From contig CALARE010000053.1 in assembly GCA_937888725.1 (NCBI GenBank), forward strand, positions 1 through 25,468: DNA of 25,468 bases. Direction: 5' to 3'. A model generated the notes under the pieces. That model was given only the letters and a program-made list of their open reading frames with translations. It was not told where the DNA came from and searched no databases. This stretch comes from an uncultured Alphaproteobacteria bacterium. Lineage in GTDB: Bacteria > Pseudomonadota > Alphaproteobacteria > CAAHEQ01 > UBA3637. This document shows, piece after piece, positions 1-6,266 of this stretch (the stretch's first letter is position 1; the number at the start of each line of letters is the position of its first letter). Both the position numbers and the translations under genes were made by a program.

Positions 1-114
1 CGTACACGTTCGCCTACTTTTTGTCTGACGAATTCCCTTATTCGGGCGTTCGGCCTCATCCGATACCACACAACAAAAAACCTCCCGCAAAAGGGGAGGT
101 TCATTGTTGGTGGG
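1..114. repeat. Left copy of 114-bp direct repeat (second copy at 2255-2368)
   Basis: This segment aligns without gaps to 2255-2368, differing at only a few positions clustered around bases 33-37, 64 and 90. Read on the minus strand it holds a hairpin with arms at about 80-88 and 92-101 followed by a T run, which is a rho-independent terminator, then the phrase CGGATGAGG and further structured sequence. It probably continues beyond the left edge, since the right copy extends another 70 bp. On its inner side it stops in TTGGTGGGG, which looks like a reverse-complemented CCA-bearing RNA end, but no complete tRNA precedes it. What this repeat is called in databases cannot be told from the sequence. 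Confidence 0.85.
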
Positions 115-216
115 GAGCAATTAGCATTTATCGAGCAACCCATTTAGCTGATTTAAAAGAATTGGCCTTCAAAATCCACAACCTGTTTTAAGTTTATCAC
201 CCTGGGGAAAAAACTC
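115..216. other. Intergenic stretch downstream of the nuclease gene
   Basis: This is the space between the stop of the zinc-ribbon nuclease gene and the left repeat. I see no ORF, no complete tRNA and no clear terminator of its own. The hairpin inside the left repeat (about 80-101) would serve as terminator for minus-strand transcription. The last bases before the repeat, read on the minus strand, are GCTCCCCACCA, resembling a tRNA or structured-RNA 3' end without the rest of such a gene. Confidence 0.4.
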
Positions 217-1947
217 TCATTTGAAATTAAATTCGAGTTGGTTTATTTTTTTTCGAACACATCTAGGACATTTTCCCAAACCTTTTACTCTTTGTCTTAC
301 TTCTGCTTGCCATTTGTGTCCACATTTGGAGCATTTCCACCACACTTTCATATGAGAACCAATAGGCAATGTAATTGGGTCAATTCCTTCGTTTAAGTCA
401 AAATCCCATTCATTCTTTAGATGTGGACAAGCTGTAAATAAATCATTTGAACCAATTCTTGGTACACGGCCAGCACAAGCAGGACAACCAGACTTATGTC
501 CTATACGATTGTTTCCAGAAGCTTGCCATTCATATCCACATTTTTTACATTTCCACCAGTACATTCTATTGCTTTTAGGTCTAATTTCTGCTGGTTTAAT
601 ATCTCCATTTTTTATCGGGTGCCATTCTTCTGCAATTTCTGGATATAAGGTAGCAAAATCATTAACACCAATCATAGGAGCTTGTTTGGAACAATTTAGG
701 CAACCGTGTCCTCTTGAACACCTCTTTTCTGCAGATGCTTGCCACTCATAACCACATTTTGGACATTGCCACCAAACTTTGTAGACTGAACCTACTTTAC
801 AATCATATGGAGTTAAAAATCCATTTTTAGTTGGATGCCATTCTTTTATAAGATCAGGATATAACTCAGCGATTGAATCTTTCACTTTGCTTTGGTAATT
901 CTCACGTATTTTTATCTCATCACGTACTAAATTAATATCTGCTGAAGTACCGAAAAACGTCAAATGCCTTATTAAATGTTTAATAGTTTCTTCCAAATTG
1001 GGGATTCCATTTAATTTAACAATGCCAATTTGTTCATCCGCAATATCAGAACCTAAGGGAGCAATTTTTTCCCTAATACGAATCAATTTTATCCTTTGTT
1101 GTGCACATTTTTTGTATTTTTGTTGCTCTCTCTTTAATTTGTCATGCTTGTGCCATTGAGCTCCATCGTACTCAATTGCCCAATTCAATGAAGGAATAAA
1201 AATATCTAATTCCATAAGCCCAAGGAATGGAGCTCTGTAGGAATTTATTGCATCGGGGTACAATTTTTTAACATAATAAAAAACAGCTTGTTCTGGGAAA
1301 GAGGTTCTGTTTTGTTTATTACAAATAGGGCAATTGCTTGCTTTGTTACCCCCTCTAGTTCTTGCTCCAATCACTGCTTGATATTCGTGATTATTAGGGC
1401 ACAACCACCAAACCTTTTTATTGCTTTGTAGTTTAACATCTGTTGGTTTTAAATCGCCATTTTTCGTGGGGTGCCACTCTTTTGCTAAATCAGGTCGTAA
1501 AGTGGCCAAATCATCTTTTCCAGTAGTTGCAGAATGCAAACAACGTGGACAACCTCTTTTGCTGCTAACTACCGTTTGCCATTCGTGTCCACATTTAGAA
1601 CATTTCCACCAAACGCGTTTTGATGATGATTTCATAATCATATCTGGTGTTAAATTTCCGTTTTTAGTTGGATGCCAGTCTTTAACATCTTCTGGATGAA
1701 ATGTTGCGAAATCATTTATCCCTTTCACAACAACTCTGCTAGTGCAACAGGGGCAATGAGCAGGCCTTATTTTTCTGGTTCTATCCATAATGGCTTGGTA
1801 CCATTTGTAACCGCACTTTTGACATTTCCACCATGCTTTTTTATGACTTCCATATGTAATTTTTGAAGGATCTAATCCGACATTAGCTTCCCAGTCCCAT
1901 TCTTTTATGAGTTCTGGAATTTCGGAGATATATTTTTTCTTTTCCAT
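217..1947 (-). CDS. Zinc-ribbon repeat protein with central PD-(D/E)XK (DUF559/Vsr-like) nuclease domain
   Basis: A likely DNA endonuclease with repeated DNA-binding zinc ribbons. Six copies of one module are visible, each with a lead of the type EWHPTKNG, then VWWKCxKCGHEW, then a closing CPxC. Three precede and three follow a central domain carrying ELDIFIP, AIEYDG and WH, the pattern of DUF559/Vsr-like PD-(D/E)XK nucleases. The modules match the DUF4379 zinc-ribbon family; module 3 has CPNNH in place of the first CxxC. Such proteins are often linked to mobile DNA or act as homing-like enzymes; the target here is unknown. I start at ATG 1947 (576 aa). A TTG at 1983 would add 12 residues, but it lies inside a good promoter -35 box and neither start has a Shine-Dalgarno. 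The gene sits between two copies of a 114-bp repeat next to a tRNA, which suggests acquired DNA. Confidence 0.85.
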   Translation of the reverse strand: MEKKKYISEIPELIKEWDWEANVGLDPSKITYGSHKKAWWKCQKCGYKWYQAIMDRTRKIRPAHCPCCTSRVVVKGINDFATFHPEDVKDWHPTKNGNLTPDMIMKSSSKRVWWKCSKCGHEWQTVVSSKRGCPRCLHSATTGKDDLATLRPDLAKEWHPTKNGDLKPTDVKLQSNKKVWWLCPNNHEYQAVIGARTRGGNKASNCPICNKQNRTSFPEQAVFYYVKKLYPDAINSYRAPFLGLMELDIFIPSLNWAIEYDGAQWHKHDKLKREQQKYKKCAQQRIKLIRIREKIAPLGSDIADEQIGIVKLNGIPNLEETIKHLIRHLTFFGTSADINLVRDEIKIRENYQSKVKDSIAELYPDLIKEWHPTKNGFLTPYDCKVGSVYKVWWQCPKCGYEWQASAEKRCSRGHGCLNCSKQAPMIGVNDFATLYPEIAEEWHPIKNGDIKPAEIRPKSNRMYWWKCKKCGYEWQASGNNRIGHKSGCPACAGRVPRIGSNDLFTACPHLKNEWDFDLNEGIDPITLPIGSHMKVWWKCSKCGHKWQAEVRQRVKGLGKCPRCVRKKINQLEFNFK

Positions 1948-1954
1948 ACTATTT

Positions 1955-1983
1955 ATTGTATCAGAAATAGTTGTGGTTTTCAA
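1955..1983 (-). promoter_or_regulatory. Promoter of nuclease gene, apparently leaderless
   Basis: On the minus strand TTGAAA (1978-1983) and TACAAT (1955-1960) are separated by exactly 17 bp. Only 7 bases separate the -10 box from the ATG at 1947, so the transcript would begin at or next to the start codon. This fits the lack of a ribosome binding site and argues against the TTG start at 1983, which overlaps the -35 box. Confidence 0.55.
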
Positions 1984-2009
1984 GAAATATGATACTAAAA
2001 TTCTTAGTT

Positions 2010-2062
2010 GCCCTAACTGGACTTGAACTGGATGTAAGTGCTTGATTTTTAAGGGAGTGGTA
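2010..2062 (-). pseudogene. Possible degraded tRNA-Leu-like remnant
   Basis: Read on the minus strand this stretch has CTTAAAA (like an anticodon loop with UAA), then a T-loop-like GTTCAAGTCC, then TTAGGGCA like the 3' acceptor strand of a tRNA-Leu. The 5' acceptor half is absent, the anticodon and T stems do not pair, and no CCA follows. It may be the stump of a tRNA gene broken by insertion of the neighbouring nuclease cassette, or chance resemblance. Confidence 0.25.
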
Positions 2063-2065
2063 TAC

Positions 2066-2123
2066 GAAAATTCGATAAGTTACGGAAAGTTTCGTTTTTT
2101 CGCCCCTCAACAATCGAATTTTC
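2066..2123. repeat. Inverted repeat of 11 bp (gaaaattcgat / atcgaattttc)
   Basis: The arms 2066-2076 and 2113-2123 are perfect inverted copies about 36 bp apart. A second, overlapping pair of arms (ttacggaaa near 2080-2088 and tttccgtaa near 2120-2128) gives an alternative fold. The structure lies between the tRNA-like remnant and the terminator of the structured element. No long T run follows on either strand, so it is not a standard terminator. Confidence 0.5.
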
Positions 2124-2143
2124 CGTAATGCTTGCGAAACATG

Positions 2144-2174
2144 AAAAAAGCCATCCCGAAAGGAATGGCTTTTA
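2144..2174 (-). terminator. Rho-independent terminator at distal end of tRNA-linked element
   Basis: Minus strand: AAAGCCATTCC, a short TTTC loop, GGGATGGC, then a run of T. It follows directly the second copy of the tRNA 3' end (2178-2188). A tRNA-like end plus terminator therefore occurs twice in a row: at 2361-2371 with the hairpin near 2332-2355, and here. Confidence 0.75.
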
Positions 2175-2177
2175 ATC

Positions 2178-2371
2178 TTGGTGGGCCCTTCGAGATTGTA
2201 AATTCCCAAAATAAATTTTGGGCCCCTTTCCGCCAAAAAGTTGCGAAGCAACGGCGTACACGTTCGCCTACTTTTTGTCTGACGAACTGGCTTATTCGGG
2301 CGTTCGGCCTCATCCGACACCACACAACAAAAAACCTCCCGCATAAGGGGAGGTTCATTGTTGGTGGGCCC
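2178..2371 (-). repeat. Structured element bounded by duplicated tRNA 3' end (11-bp direct repeats)
   Basis: The string TTGGTGGGCCC occurs at 2178-2188 and again at 2361-2371, where it is the reverse complement of the tRNA 3' end including CCA. The repeat period is 183 bp. On the minus strand the order is: tRNA end, terminator hairpin (about 2332-2355), CGGATGAGG, a long AAAAAGT...ACTTTTT stem containing hairpin GTTGC-TTC-GCAAC, hairpin CCCAAAA-TTTA-TTTTGGG, then AATTTACAATC and the second GGGCCCACCA. The dense pairing suggests a folded RNA or a palindromic repeat. The 2255-2368 part recurs at 1-114. The layout resembles a small element inserted at a tRNA 3' end with duplication of the target; no integrase is in the window. 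Confidence 0.7.
2332..2355 (-). terminator. Rho-independent terminator of the CAU tRNA
   Basis: On the minus strand, AACCTCCCC and GGGAGGTT pair around a short loop and are followed by a T run. It begins a few bases after the encoded CCA of the tRNA and should end its transcript. The same hairpin is present at about 80-101 in the left repeat copy. Confidence 0.75.
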
Positions 2372-2438
2372 GGAGAGACTCGAACTCCCGACCTATCCGT
2401 TATGAGCGGACAGCTCTAACCAACTGAGCTACAGGCCC
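2362..2438 (-). tRNA. tRNA with CAU anticodon (Ile-CAU or elongator Met)
   Basis: The minus strand folds into a complete 77-nt cloverleaf. The acceptor stem is GGGCCTG/CGGGCCC with one G-U pair. D arm GCTC/GAGC. Anticodon loop CTCATAA between GTCCG and CGGAT. T arm GGGAG-TTCGAGT-CTCTC. Discriminator A and genomically encoded CCA. The C1-A72 mismatch typical of initiator tRNA is absent, so it is either elongator Met or the lysidine-modified tRNA-Ile(CAU); I cannot decide between them from the sequence. Its 3' end is duplicated 183 bp downstream. Confidence 0.92.
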
Positions 2439-2452
2439 GATCCATGGTGTGC

Positions 2453-2481
2453 ATTATAAGTGTAATTTTTTTTAATTGCAA
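2453..2481 (-). promoter_or_regulatory. Promoter of the CAU tRNA
   Basis: Minus-strand TTGCAA (2476-2481) and TATAAT (2453-2458) with a 17-bp spacer, placing the start site a few bases before the mature tRNA 5' end at 2438. It is a near-consensus sigma-70 promoter and fits a stable RNA gene. Confidence 0.8.
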
Positions 2482-2542
2482 GTCTTTTTTTGTAAGAGAT
2501 GAATTTTTTTCTAAATAAAGCAAAAGAATGTTGTTTTTTTCC

Positions 2543-2571
2543 TTTTCAAATGAAAAAAAATGTGTTATACT
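2543..2571 (+). promoter_or_regulatory. Promoter of carD (extended -10)
   Basis: TATACT at 2566-2571 is preceded by TG at the extended -10 position and, 17 bp upstream, by a weak -35 TTTTCA at 2543-2548. It lies about 30 bases before the carD start codon, divergent from the tRNA promoter. Confidence 0.45.
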
Positions 2572-2601
2572 GCGTCCAAATAATATCAAAAGGAGTATGT
2601 A

Positions 2602-3120
2602 ATGACAAAAGAAGAATATACATTTAACCCTGGTGATTTTGTTGTCTACCCTGCACGCGGTGTTGGCCAAGTTACTGAAATTAAATCAGAAGATGTTTGT
2701 GGACAGCAATTGGATATTGTCTCTGTTAATTTTAATAAAGATAGGGCAACGGTTAAAATCCCACTTTCTAAGATTAAAAAAGACGCTTCTTCTTTACGCC
2801 AAATTTCAACCCCTGAAGTGATGGCTGATGCGATTAAGATTTTAAAAGGGAAGGCTAAGGTTCGCAGAGTTCAATGGAGTCGCCGTTCACAAGAGTATAC
2901 TGAAAAGATTAAATCTGGTGATCCTATTCAATTGGCTGAGGTGATGAGAGATTTGTATAAAGACCCTGAAAAAAATGAACAAACTTATAGTGAACGACAA
3001 ATTTATGATCAGGCTATTGGTTTGTTTGCTCCCGAATATGCACTTGTTAATAATATGAAAGATGATGAGGCAACTGTTCAATTAAGCAATATATTAAAAG
3101 GGCGTAGTTCGGCGGAATAG
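2602..3120 (+). CDS. carD: CarD family transcriptional regulator
   Basis: CarD-type protein of 172 aa, the usual length. The N-terminal part (about 8-65) has the RNA-polymerase interaction domain signature FNPGDFVVYPARGVGQV, followed by the helical C-terminal part with VRRVQWSRR and the YSERQIYDQA region. CarD proteins bind the beta subunit of RNA polymerase through this Tudor-like domain and stabilise open promoter complexes, notably at rRNA and tRNA promoters; the role here is inferred from the family. Start ATG 2602 has AAAAGGAG at 2588-2595. The gene is divergent from the CAU tRNA and ends before a terminator at 3136-3167. Confidence 0.93.
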   Translation: MTKEEYTFNPGDFVVYPARGVGQVTEIKSEDVCGQQLDIVSVNFNKDRATVKIPLSKIKKDASSLRQISTPEVMADAIKILKGKAKVRRVQWSRRSQEYTEKIKSGDPIQLAEVMRDLYKDPEKNEQTYSERQIYDQAIGLFAPEYALVNNMKDDEATVQLSNILKGRSSAE

Positions 3121-3135
3121 ACATTTATCTAATGG

Positions 3136-3167
3136 GACGCATCATACAATTGGTGCGTCTTTTTTTT
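3136..3167 (+). terminator. Rho-independent terminator after carD
   Basis: GACGCATC (3136-3143) pairs with GGTGCGTC (3152-3159), one T-G wobble, followed by eight or more T. It ends only about 4 bases before the Shine-Dalgarno of the next gene, so it lies in the leader of the downstream lipoprotein gene. Confidence 0.85.
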
Positions 3168-3178
3168 ATGGGGGAAAA

Positions 3179-3481
3179 ATGAAAATTGTAAAATTTTTAT
3201 GTGGTGTGTCGTCTTTACTTTTTGTTTCAAGCTGTACACAGTTTGAGCCTTTTGTTGACGCTCGGCGGGAAGCTGGACAAATTGAAACAATAGGTTCTTC
3301 ATCAAAAGATAGACCTGTTGTGTGTTCTGGTTTTTGGGTTGATTCGCAAGAACGTTTAGTGTTGGCTGAAAAAGAGTGTCAAAAAATTGGTAAAACGGCA
3401 AAAAGTCAGTCGCTTCAATCATTTGAATGTCGTCTTTTTACGCCTGTAAAAGAAACTTTTTCTTGTGTTGAAAAAGAATAG
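3179..3481 (+). CDS. Small cysteine-containing lipoprotein, function unknown
   Basis: 100-aa predicted lipoprotein. A short basic start, then a hydrophobic stretch (residues 5-16), leads to the lipobox-like LFVSSC with lipidated C19. The mature part has four more cysteines (49, 67, 84, 96), enough for two disulfides in the periplasm. I do not recognise the family. ATG 3179 is preceded by GGGGGA at 3170-3175. No promoter fits between the carD terminator and this start, so expression probably depends on read-through from carD or a promoter within the end of carD. Confidence 0.75.
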   Translation: MKIVKFLCGVSSLLFVSSCTQFEPFVDARREAGQIETIGSSSKDRPVVCSGFWVDSQERLVLAEKECQKIGKTAKSQSLQSFECRLFTPVKETFSCVEKE

Positions 3482-3510
3482 TTTTTTCTTTAAAAACCAA
3501 TATAAAAAGC

Positions 3511-3539
3511 TTGTATCTCAAATTGAGAAGTGCTATAAT
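3511..3539 (+). promoter_or_regulatory. Promoter of the 3630-7034 envelope operon
   Basis: TTGTAT at 3511-3516 and a perfect TATAAT at 3534-3539 with a 17-bp spacer. The start site would be near 3546, giving a leader of about 85 bases before the first gene. Confidence 0.75.
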
Positions 3540-3629
3540 GGCGAAAAGATAAGAGGTGAAACAAAATTATTTTGTTTAAAATTTCTTTTTTATCAAGGGG
3601 TTATTTGTTTTAATTTGGTTGGAAGATAA

Positions 3630-4307
3630 ATGGCAGAAAGAAGAACACTATATCATTATCCGTTATGTCCGTTTTCAAGGAAAGTGCGTTTGTTGTTGTT
3701 TGAAAAGGGGTTGCCTTATGGGACCATTTTTGAAATTCCCTGGGCCCGTCGTCCTGAGTTTTTAAAGTTAAATCCTTTAGGGGATGTGCCTGTTCTAATT
3801 GAACCAGATGATCCTGTTTTAACAGATCATGTTGCCATTTCTGAGTATATTAATGAAATTAAGACATTGCCAAATTTGTTGGGGGAAACGCCACGTGGAC
3901 GGGCTGAAGTGCGTCGGCTAACAAACTTGTTTGATACGAGTTTTTATATGGATGTATATAAGCCGTTGGTTGGTGAGCGGGTTATTAATGCCCTCAAATC
4001 AGGTGCAATGCCAGATTCAAATATGATTAGGGCAGGGCGTGAAAATTTAAAAAGATATATGTCTTATATTGATTGGTTGGCAGCACATCGGAGCTATTTG
4101 GCGGGACGCAGTTTATCTATGGCTGATTTAGGGGTGGCAGCACATATTTCTGTGATGGATTATTTGGGTGAAGTTGAATGGGAAAATTATCCTGATGCAA
4201 AAATGTGGTATATGAAAATTAAGTCGCGAAAATCTTTTGCACCACTATTAAGTGATAAGTTGACGGGGATTATGCCATCTGAAAAGTATGCCGAGTTGGA
4301 TTTTTAA
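3630..4307 (+). CDS. fzlA: Glutathione S-transferase-fold protein, probable FzlA-like division protein
   Basis: 225-aa two-domain GST-fold protein. The thioredoxin-like N-terminal domain (about 5-80) has YHYPLCPFSRKVR and GDVPVLIEP; the usual glutathione-binding E/D-S before AI is replaced by TDHVAI. The all-alpha C-terminal domain includes LAGRSLSMADLGVAAH and the protein ends in YAELDF. This arrangement and ending match the alphaproteobacterial group that contains FzlA, an FtsZ-binding protein needed for constriction in Caulobacter, whose C-terminal tail is important for FtsZ binding. That assignment is from memory of the family; plain GST is the fallback. First gene of an operon with envelope genes, which fits a division/envelope role. 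RBS GGAAGA just upstream of ATG 3630. Confidence 0.8.
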   Translation: MAERRTLYHYPLCPFSRKVRLLLFEKGLPYGTIFEIPWARRPEFLKLNPLGDVPVLIEPDDPVLTDHVAISEYINEIKTLPNLLGETPRGRAEVRRLTNLFDTSFYMDVYKPLVGERVINALKSGAMPDSNMIRAGRENLKRYMSYIDWLAAHRSYLAGRSLSMADLGVAAHISVMDYLGEVEWENYPDAKMWYMKIKSRKSFAPLLSDKLTGIMPSEKYAELDF

Positions 4308-4317
4308 GGAGGGGGTT

Positions 4318-4728
4318 ATGTATCATTCATTAAAAAAAATGGGAATAGGTTTAGCACTGTTGTTTTTATCGGCGTGTGGTAGCGATGGTCAACATATGTA
4401 TTATTGGGAACGTCCAAACACAGGTGTTAATTGGTTTGTGAGAGATCATAATGAATGTTTGGCAAACGCAGATATGTGGCCTTTTCAAATGCCAGGACTT
4501 CCTTGGGGATGGAATACCCCGCCAGAACTAAATTTGCGTTTTGATAATGATTCAGATCATGGGATTTGGGCTCAATATATCCCTTTTCCAGGAGCTCAGC
4601 CCCTTCATGTTAATTCAAAAGTGGCTGATTGGTCAATGTCTTATGATGATTATGAAGAATGTATGTTAGAGCGTAATTATGTTTTGCGTCGTCCAACAAA
4701 AATCGATAATCAAGTGTTTTTTGAATAA
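4318..4728 (+). CDS. Predicted lipoprotein, function unknown
   Basis: 136-aa predicted lipoprotein. ATG 4318 is chosen because AAGGAGGGGG (4306-4315) sits just upstream; an upstream ATG at 4288 lies inside the previous gene and has no such site. The signal peptide MYHSLKKMGIGLALLFLSAC gives a lipobox LSAC with lipidated C20. The mature part is rich in Trp, Pro and Asn, with HNECLAN and DYEECML placing two cysteines near the ends of the domain, possibly a disulfide. I do not recognise the family. It follows the FzlA-like gene by 10 bases and precedes the glycosyltransferase by 19, so it is co-transcribed. Confidence 0.8.
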   Translation: MYHSLKKMGIGLALLFLSACGSDGQHMYYWERPNTGVNWFVRDHNECLANADMWPFQMPGLPWGWNTPPELNLRFDNDSDHGIWAQYIPFPGAQPLHVNSKVADWSMSYDDYEECMLERNYVLRRPTKIDNQVFFE

Positions 4729-4747
4729 GTAATTGAAAGGAAACAAA

Positions 4748-5899
4748 ATGACAAGTGAAAAAAAAGAAGCTGTTGTTGTTCAGATTTTGCCAGCATTAAA
4801 TCAAGGCGGTGTTGAACGTGGCACAATTGAAATTGCCGAAGCTCTGCAAAAAGAAGGGATTAAGAATTATGTTATTTCAGCAGGTGGCAAGATGGTTTCT
4901 GAGTTAACAAGATTGGGTGTTTCTCATATTACATTGCCCGTGAATACAAAAAATCCAATTTTAATGTGGATTAATTCATATCGTCTTGAAAAGATTTTTA
5001 AAGAAACAGGCGTTTCGTTGGTTCATGTTAGATCTCGAGCACCGGCTTGGTCAGTTAAATGGGCAACAAATCGGATGAAGATTCCATTTGTCGCAACATT
5101 TCATGGTCGTTATGGTATGAAACCAGAAGTGTTTAAAAAATTTTATAACAGAGTGATGACAAAAGGGCGTTTTGTTATTGCTGTTTCTGCATTTATTCAA
5201 AACCATTTGATGAAGGATTATGCAATTCCTGATCAAAAAATCAGATTAATTCCAAGAGGGGCAGATATCAATCGTTTTAATATGAGTGCCATTTCTGTCG
5301 CTGGGTTGCAAGATTTTGCAAAAGAACATGATATCCCAACGGATAAACCAATTATTACTTTGGTTGGTAGGTTATCTCGAATTAAGGGGCATGATGTTGT
5401 TTTAGATGCTTTAAAACAAATGAAAGAAAAAGAAGTAACAGTTTTATTTGTAGGAGGAAACCCAAAAGCTGGCTATGATGAAGAAGTGAAAAAGAAAATC
5501 GCTGACTTATCTGAAAAGACAACGGTTAAGATTTTTGCTGTACCAGGGGATAAAATGCCTATGGTATACGCTTTATCTGATATTTGTGTTCAACCAACAT
5601 TGGTTCCTGAATCATTTGGTCGTGGGATTGCCGAGGCTCAAGCTATGGGTCGTGTTGTTGTGGCGTCAAACCATGGCGGTGCTTGTGAGTTGATTTCAAA
5701 CAATAGAACTGGATTTTTAACACCAGTTGGTGATTCGAAGATTTTGGCAGCTGTGTTGGACAGTGTTTTAGGCATGTCAACAGCAGAACGTCAAGCAATC
5801 GGTATGGCAGCACAAGAAAGTGTGAGAGAAAACTTCTCCATTCAAAAAATGTGTGACAGAACAATTGCATTATACAAAGAGATTTTGAATAATGAGTAA
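4748..5899 (+). CDS. GT4 family glycosyltransferase
   Basis: 383-aa GT-B glycosyltransferase that should transfer a sugar from a nucleotide donor to a membrane glycan acceptor on the cytoplasmic face. The N-terminal half has LPALNQGGVERG and VHVRSRAPAW, typical of GT4 acceptor domains. The C-terminal half has RGADINRF, GRLSRIKGHD and the EX7E donor-site motif PESFGRGIAEA (E288 and E296). Close relatives are common in alphaproteobacteria, usually annotated for lipopolysaccharide or other surface glycans; the exact substrate is unknown. ATG 4748 has GAAAGGA at 4735-4741; the TTG at 4733 overlaps that site and is rejected. Its end overlaps the next gene by 8 bases. Confidence 0.9.
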   Translation: MTSEKKEAVVVQILPALNQGGVERGTIEIAEALQKEGIKNYVISAGGKMVSELTRLGVSHITLPVNTKNPILMWINSYRLEKIFKETGVSLVHVRSRAPAWSVKWATNRMKIPFVATFHGRYGMKPEVFKKFYNRVMTKGRFVIAVSAFIQNHLMKDYAIPDQKIRLIPRGADINRFNMSAISVAGLQDFAKEHDIPTDKPIITLVGRLSRIKGHDVVLDALKQMKEKEVTVLFVGGNPKAGYDEEVKKKIADLSEKTTVKIFAVPGDKMPMVYALSDICVQPTLVPESFGRGIAEAQAMGRVVVASNHGGACELISNNRTGFLTPVGDSKILAAVLDSVLGMSTAERQAIGMAAQESVRENFSIQKMCDRTIALYKEILNNE

Positions 5900-6236
5900 A
5901 GAAGAAAATGAACAAAAATTAAAGCAATTGGAAAAGGTTGCTTTACAAATTGAAAAAATGCGTTTAGGCGATTATATTAATAATATGAATCGCCCGTCGA
6001 AGATTATTTTAAATAATTTAATGGGTGGTATTGCAAAAGGGGTTGGTTTAACCGTTGGTGCGACACTGATTATTGCTTTATTATTTAAAATATTAAGCGT
6101 TATTATTTCGATGAATATTCCATATTTGACTGATATGTTGCAAGAGGTTGTTTCTATTGTAAAGGCAACCCCAATGGCAAGTGCTGTTCAAACGGGTGAA
6201 CCCGCTTGTCAGTGTCCATCGATTCAGGAAAAATAG
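5892..6236 (+). CDS. DUF5665 domain membrane protein
   Basis: 114-aa protein. A charged helical N terminus (about 1-38, KLKQLEKVALQIEKMRL) is followed by NLMGGIAKGVGLTVGATLI and a transmembrane segment (about 52-75), then an amphipathic tail and a short cysteine pair CQC near the end. The RPSKIILNNLMGGIAKGVG region is characteristic of DUF5665, a small uncharacterised family found in alphaproteobacteria and Firmicutes. The start overlaps the end of the glycosyltransferase gene, which indicates translational coupling. A membrane partner of the envelope enzymes is plausible but not shown. Confidence 0.8.
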   Translation: MSKEENEQKLKQLEKVALQIEKMRLGDYINNMNRPSKIILNNLMGGIAKGVGLTVGATLIIALLFKILSVIISMNIPYLTDMLQEVVSIVKATPMASAVQTGEPACQCPSIQEK

Positions 6237-6266
6237 TGGATGAAAAGAAAGGATAAAGAATAAAGT

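Noticed and set aside
115..216. tmRNA or tRNA gene ending in GCTCCCCACCA
   Set aside because: No pairing 5' acceptor strand, D arm or T arm could be found on the minus strand upstream of it.
1981..1983. TTG as start of the nuclease gene
   Set aside because: It lies inside the TTGAAA -35 box of a good promoter and has no Shine-Dalgarno; ATG 1947 is preferred.
1961..2344. ORFs of 80-127 codons across the structured element, on both strands
   Set aside because: They run through terminators, the tRNA and hairpins, lack ribosome binding sites and resemble no protein; they are open by chance.
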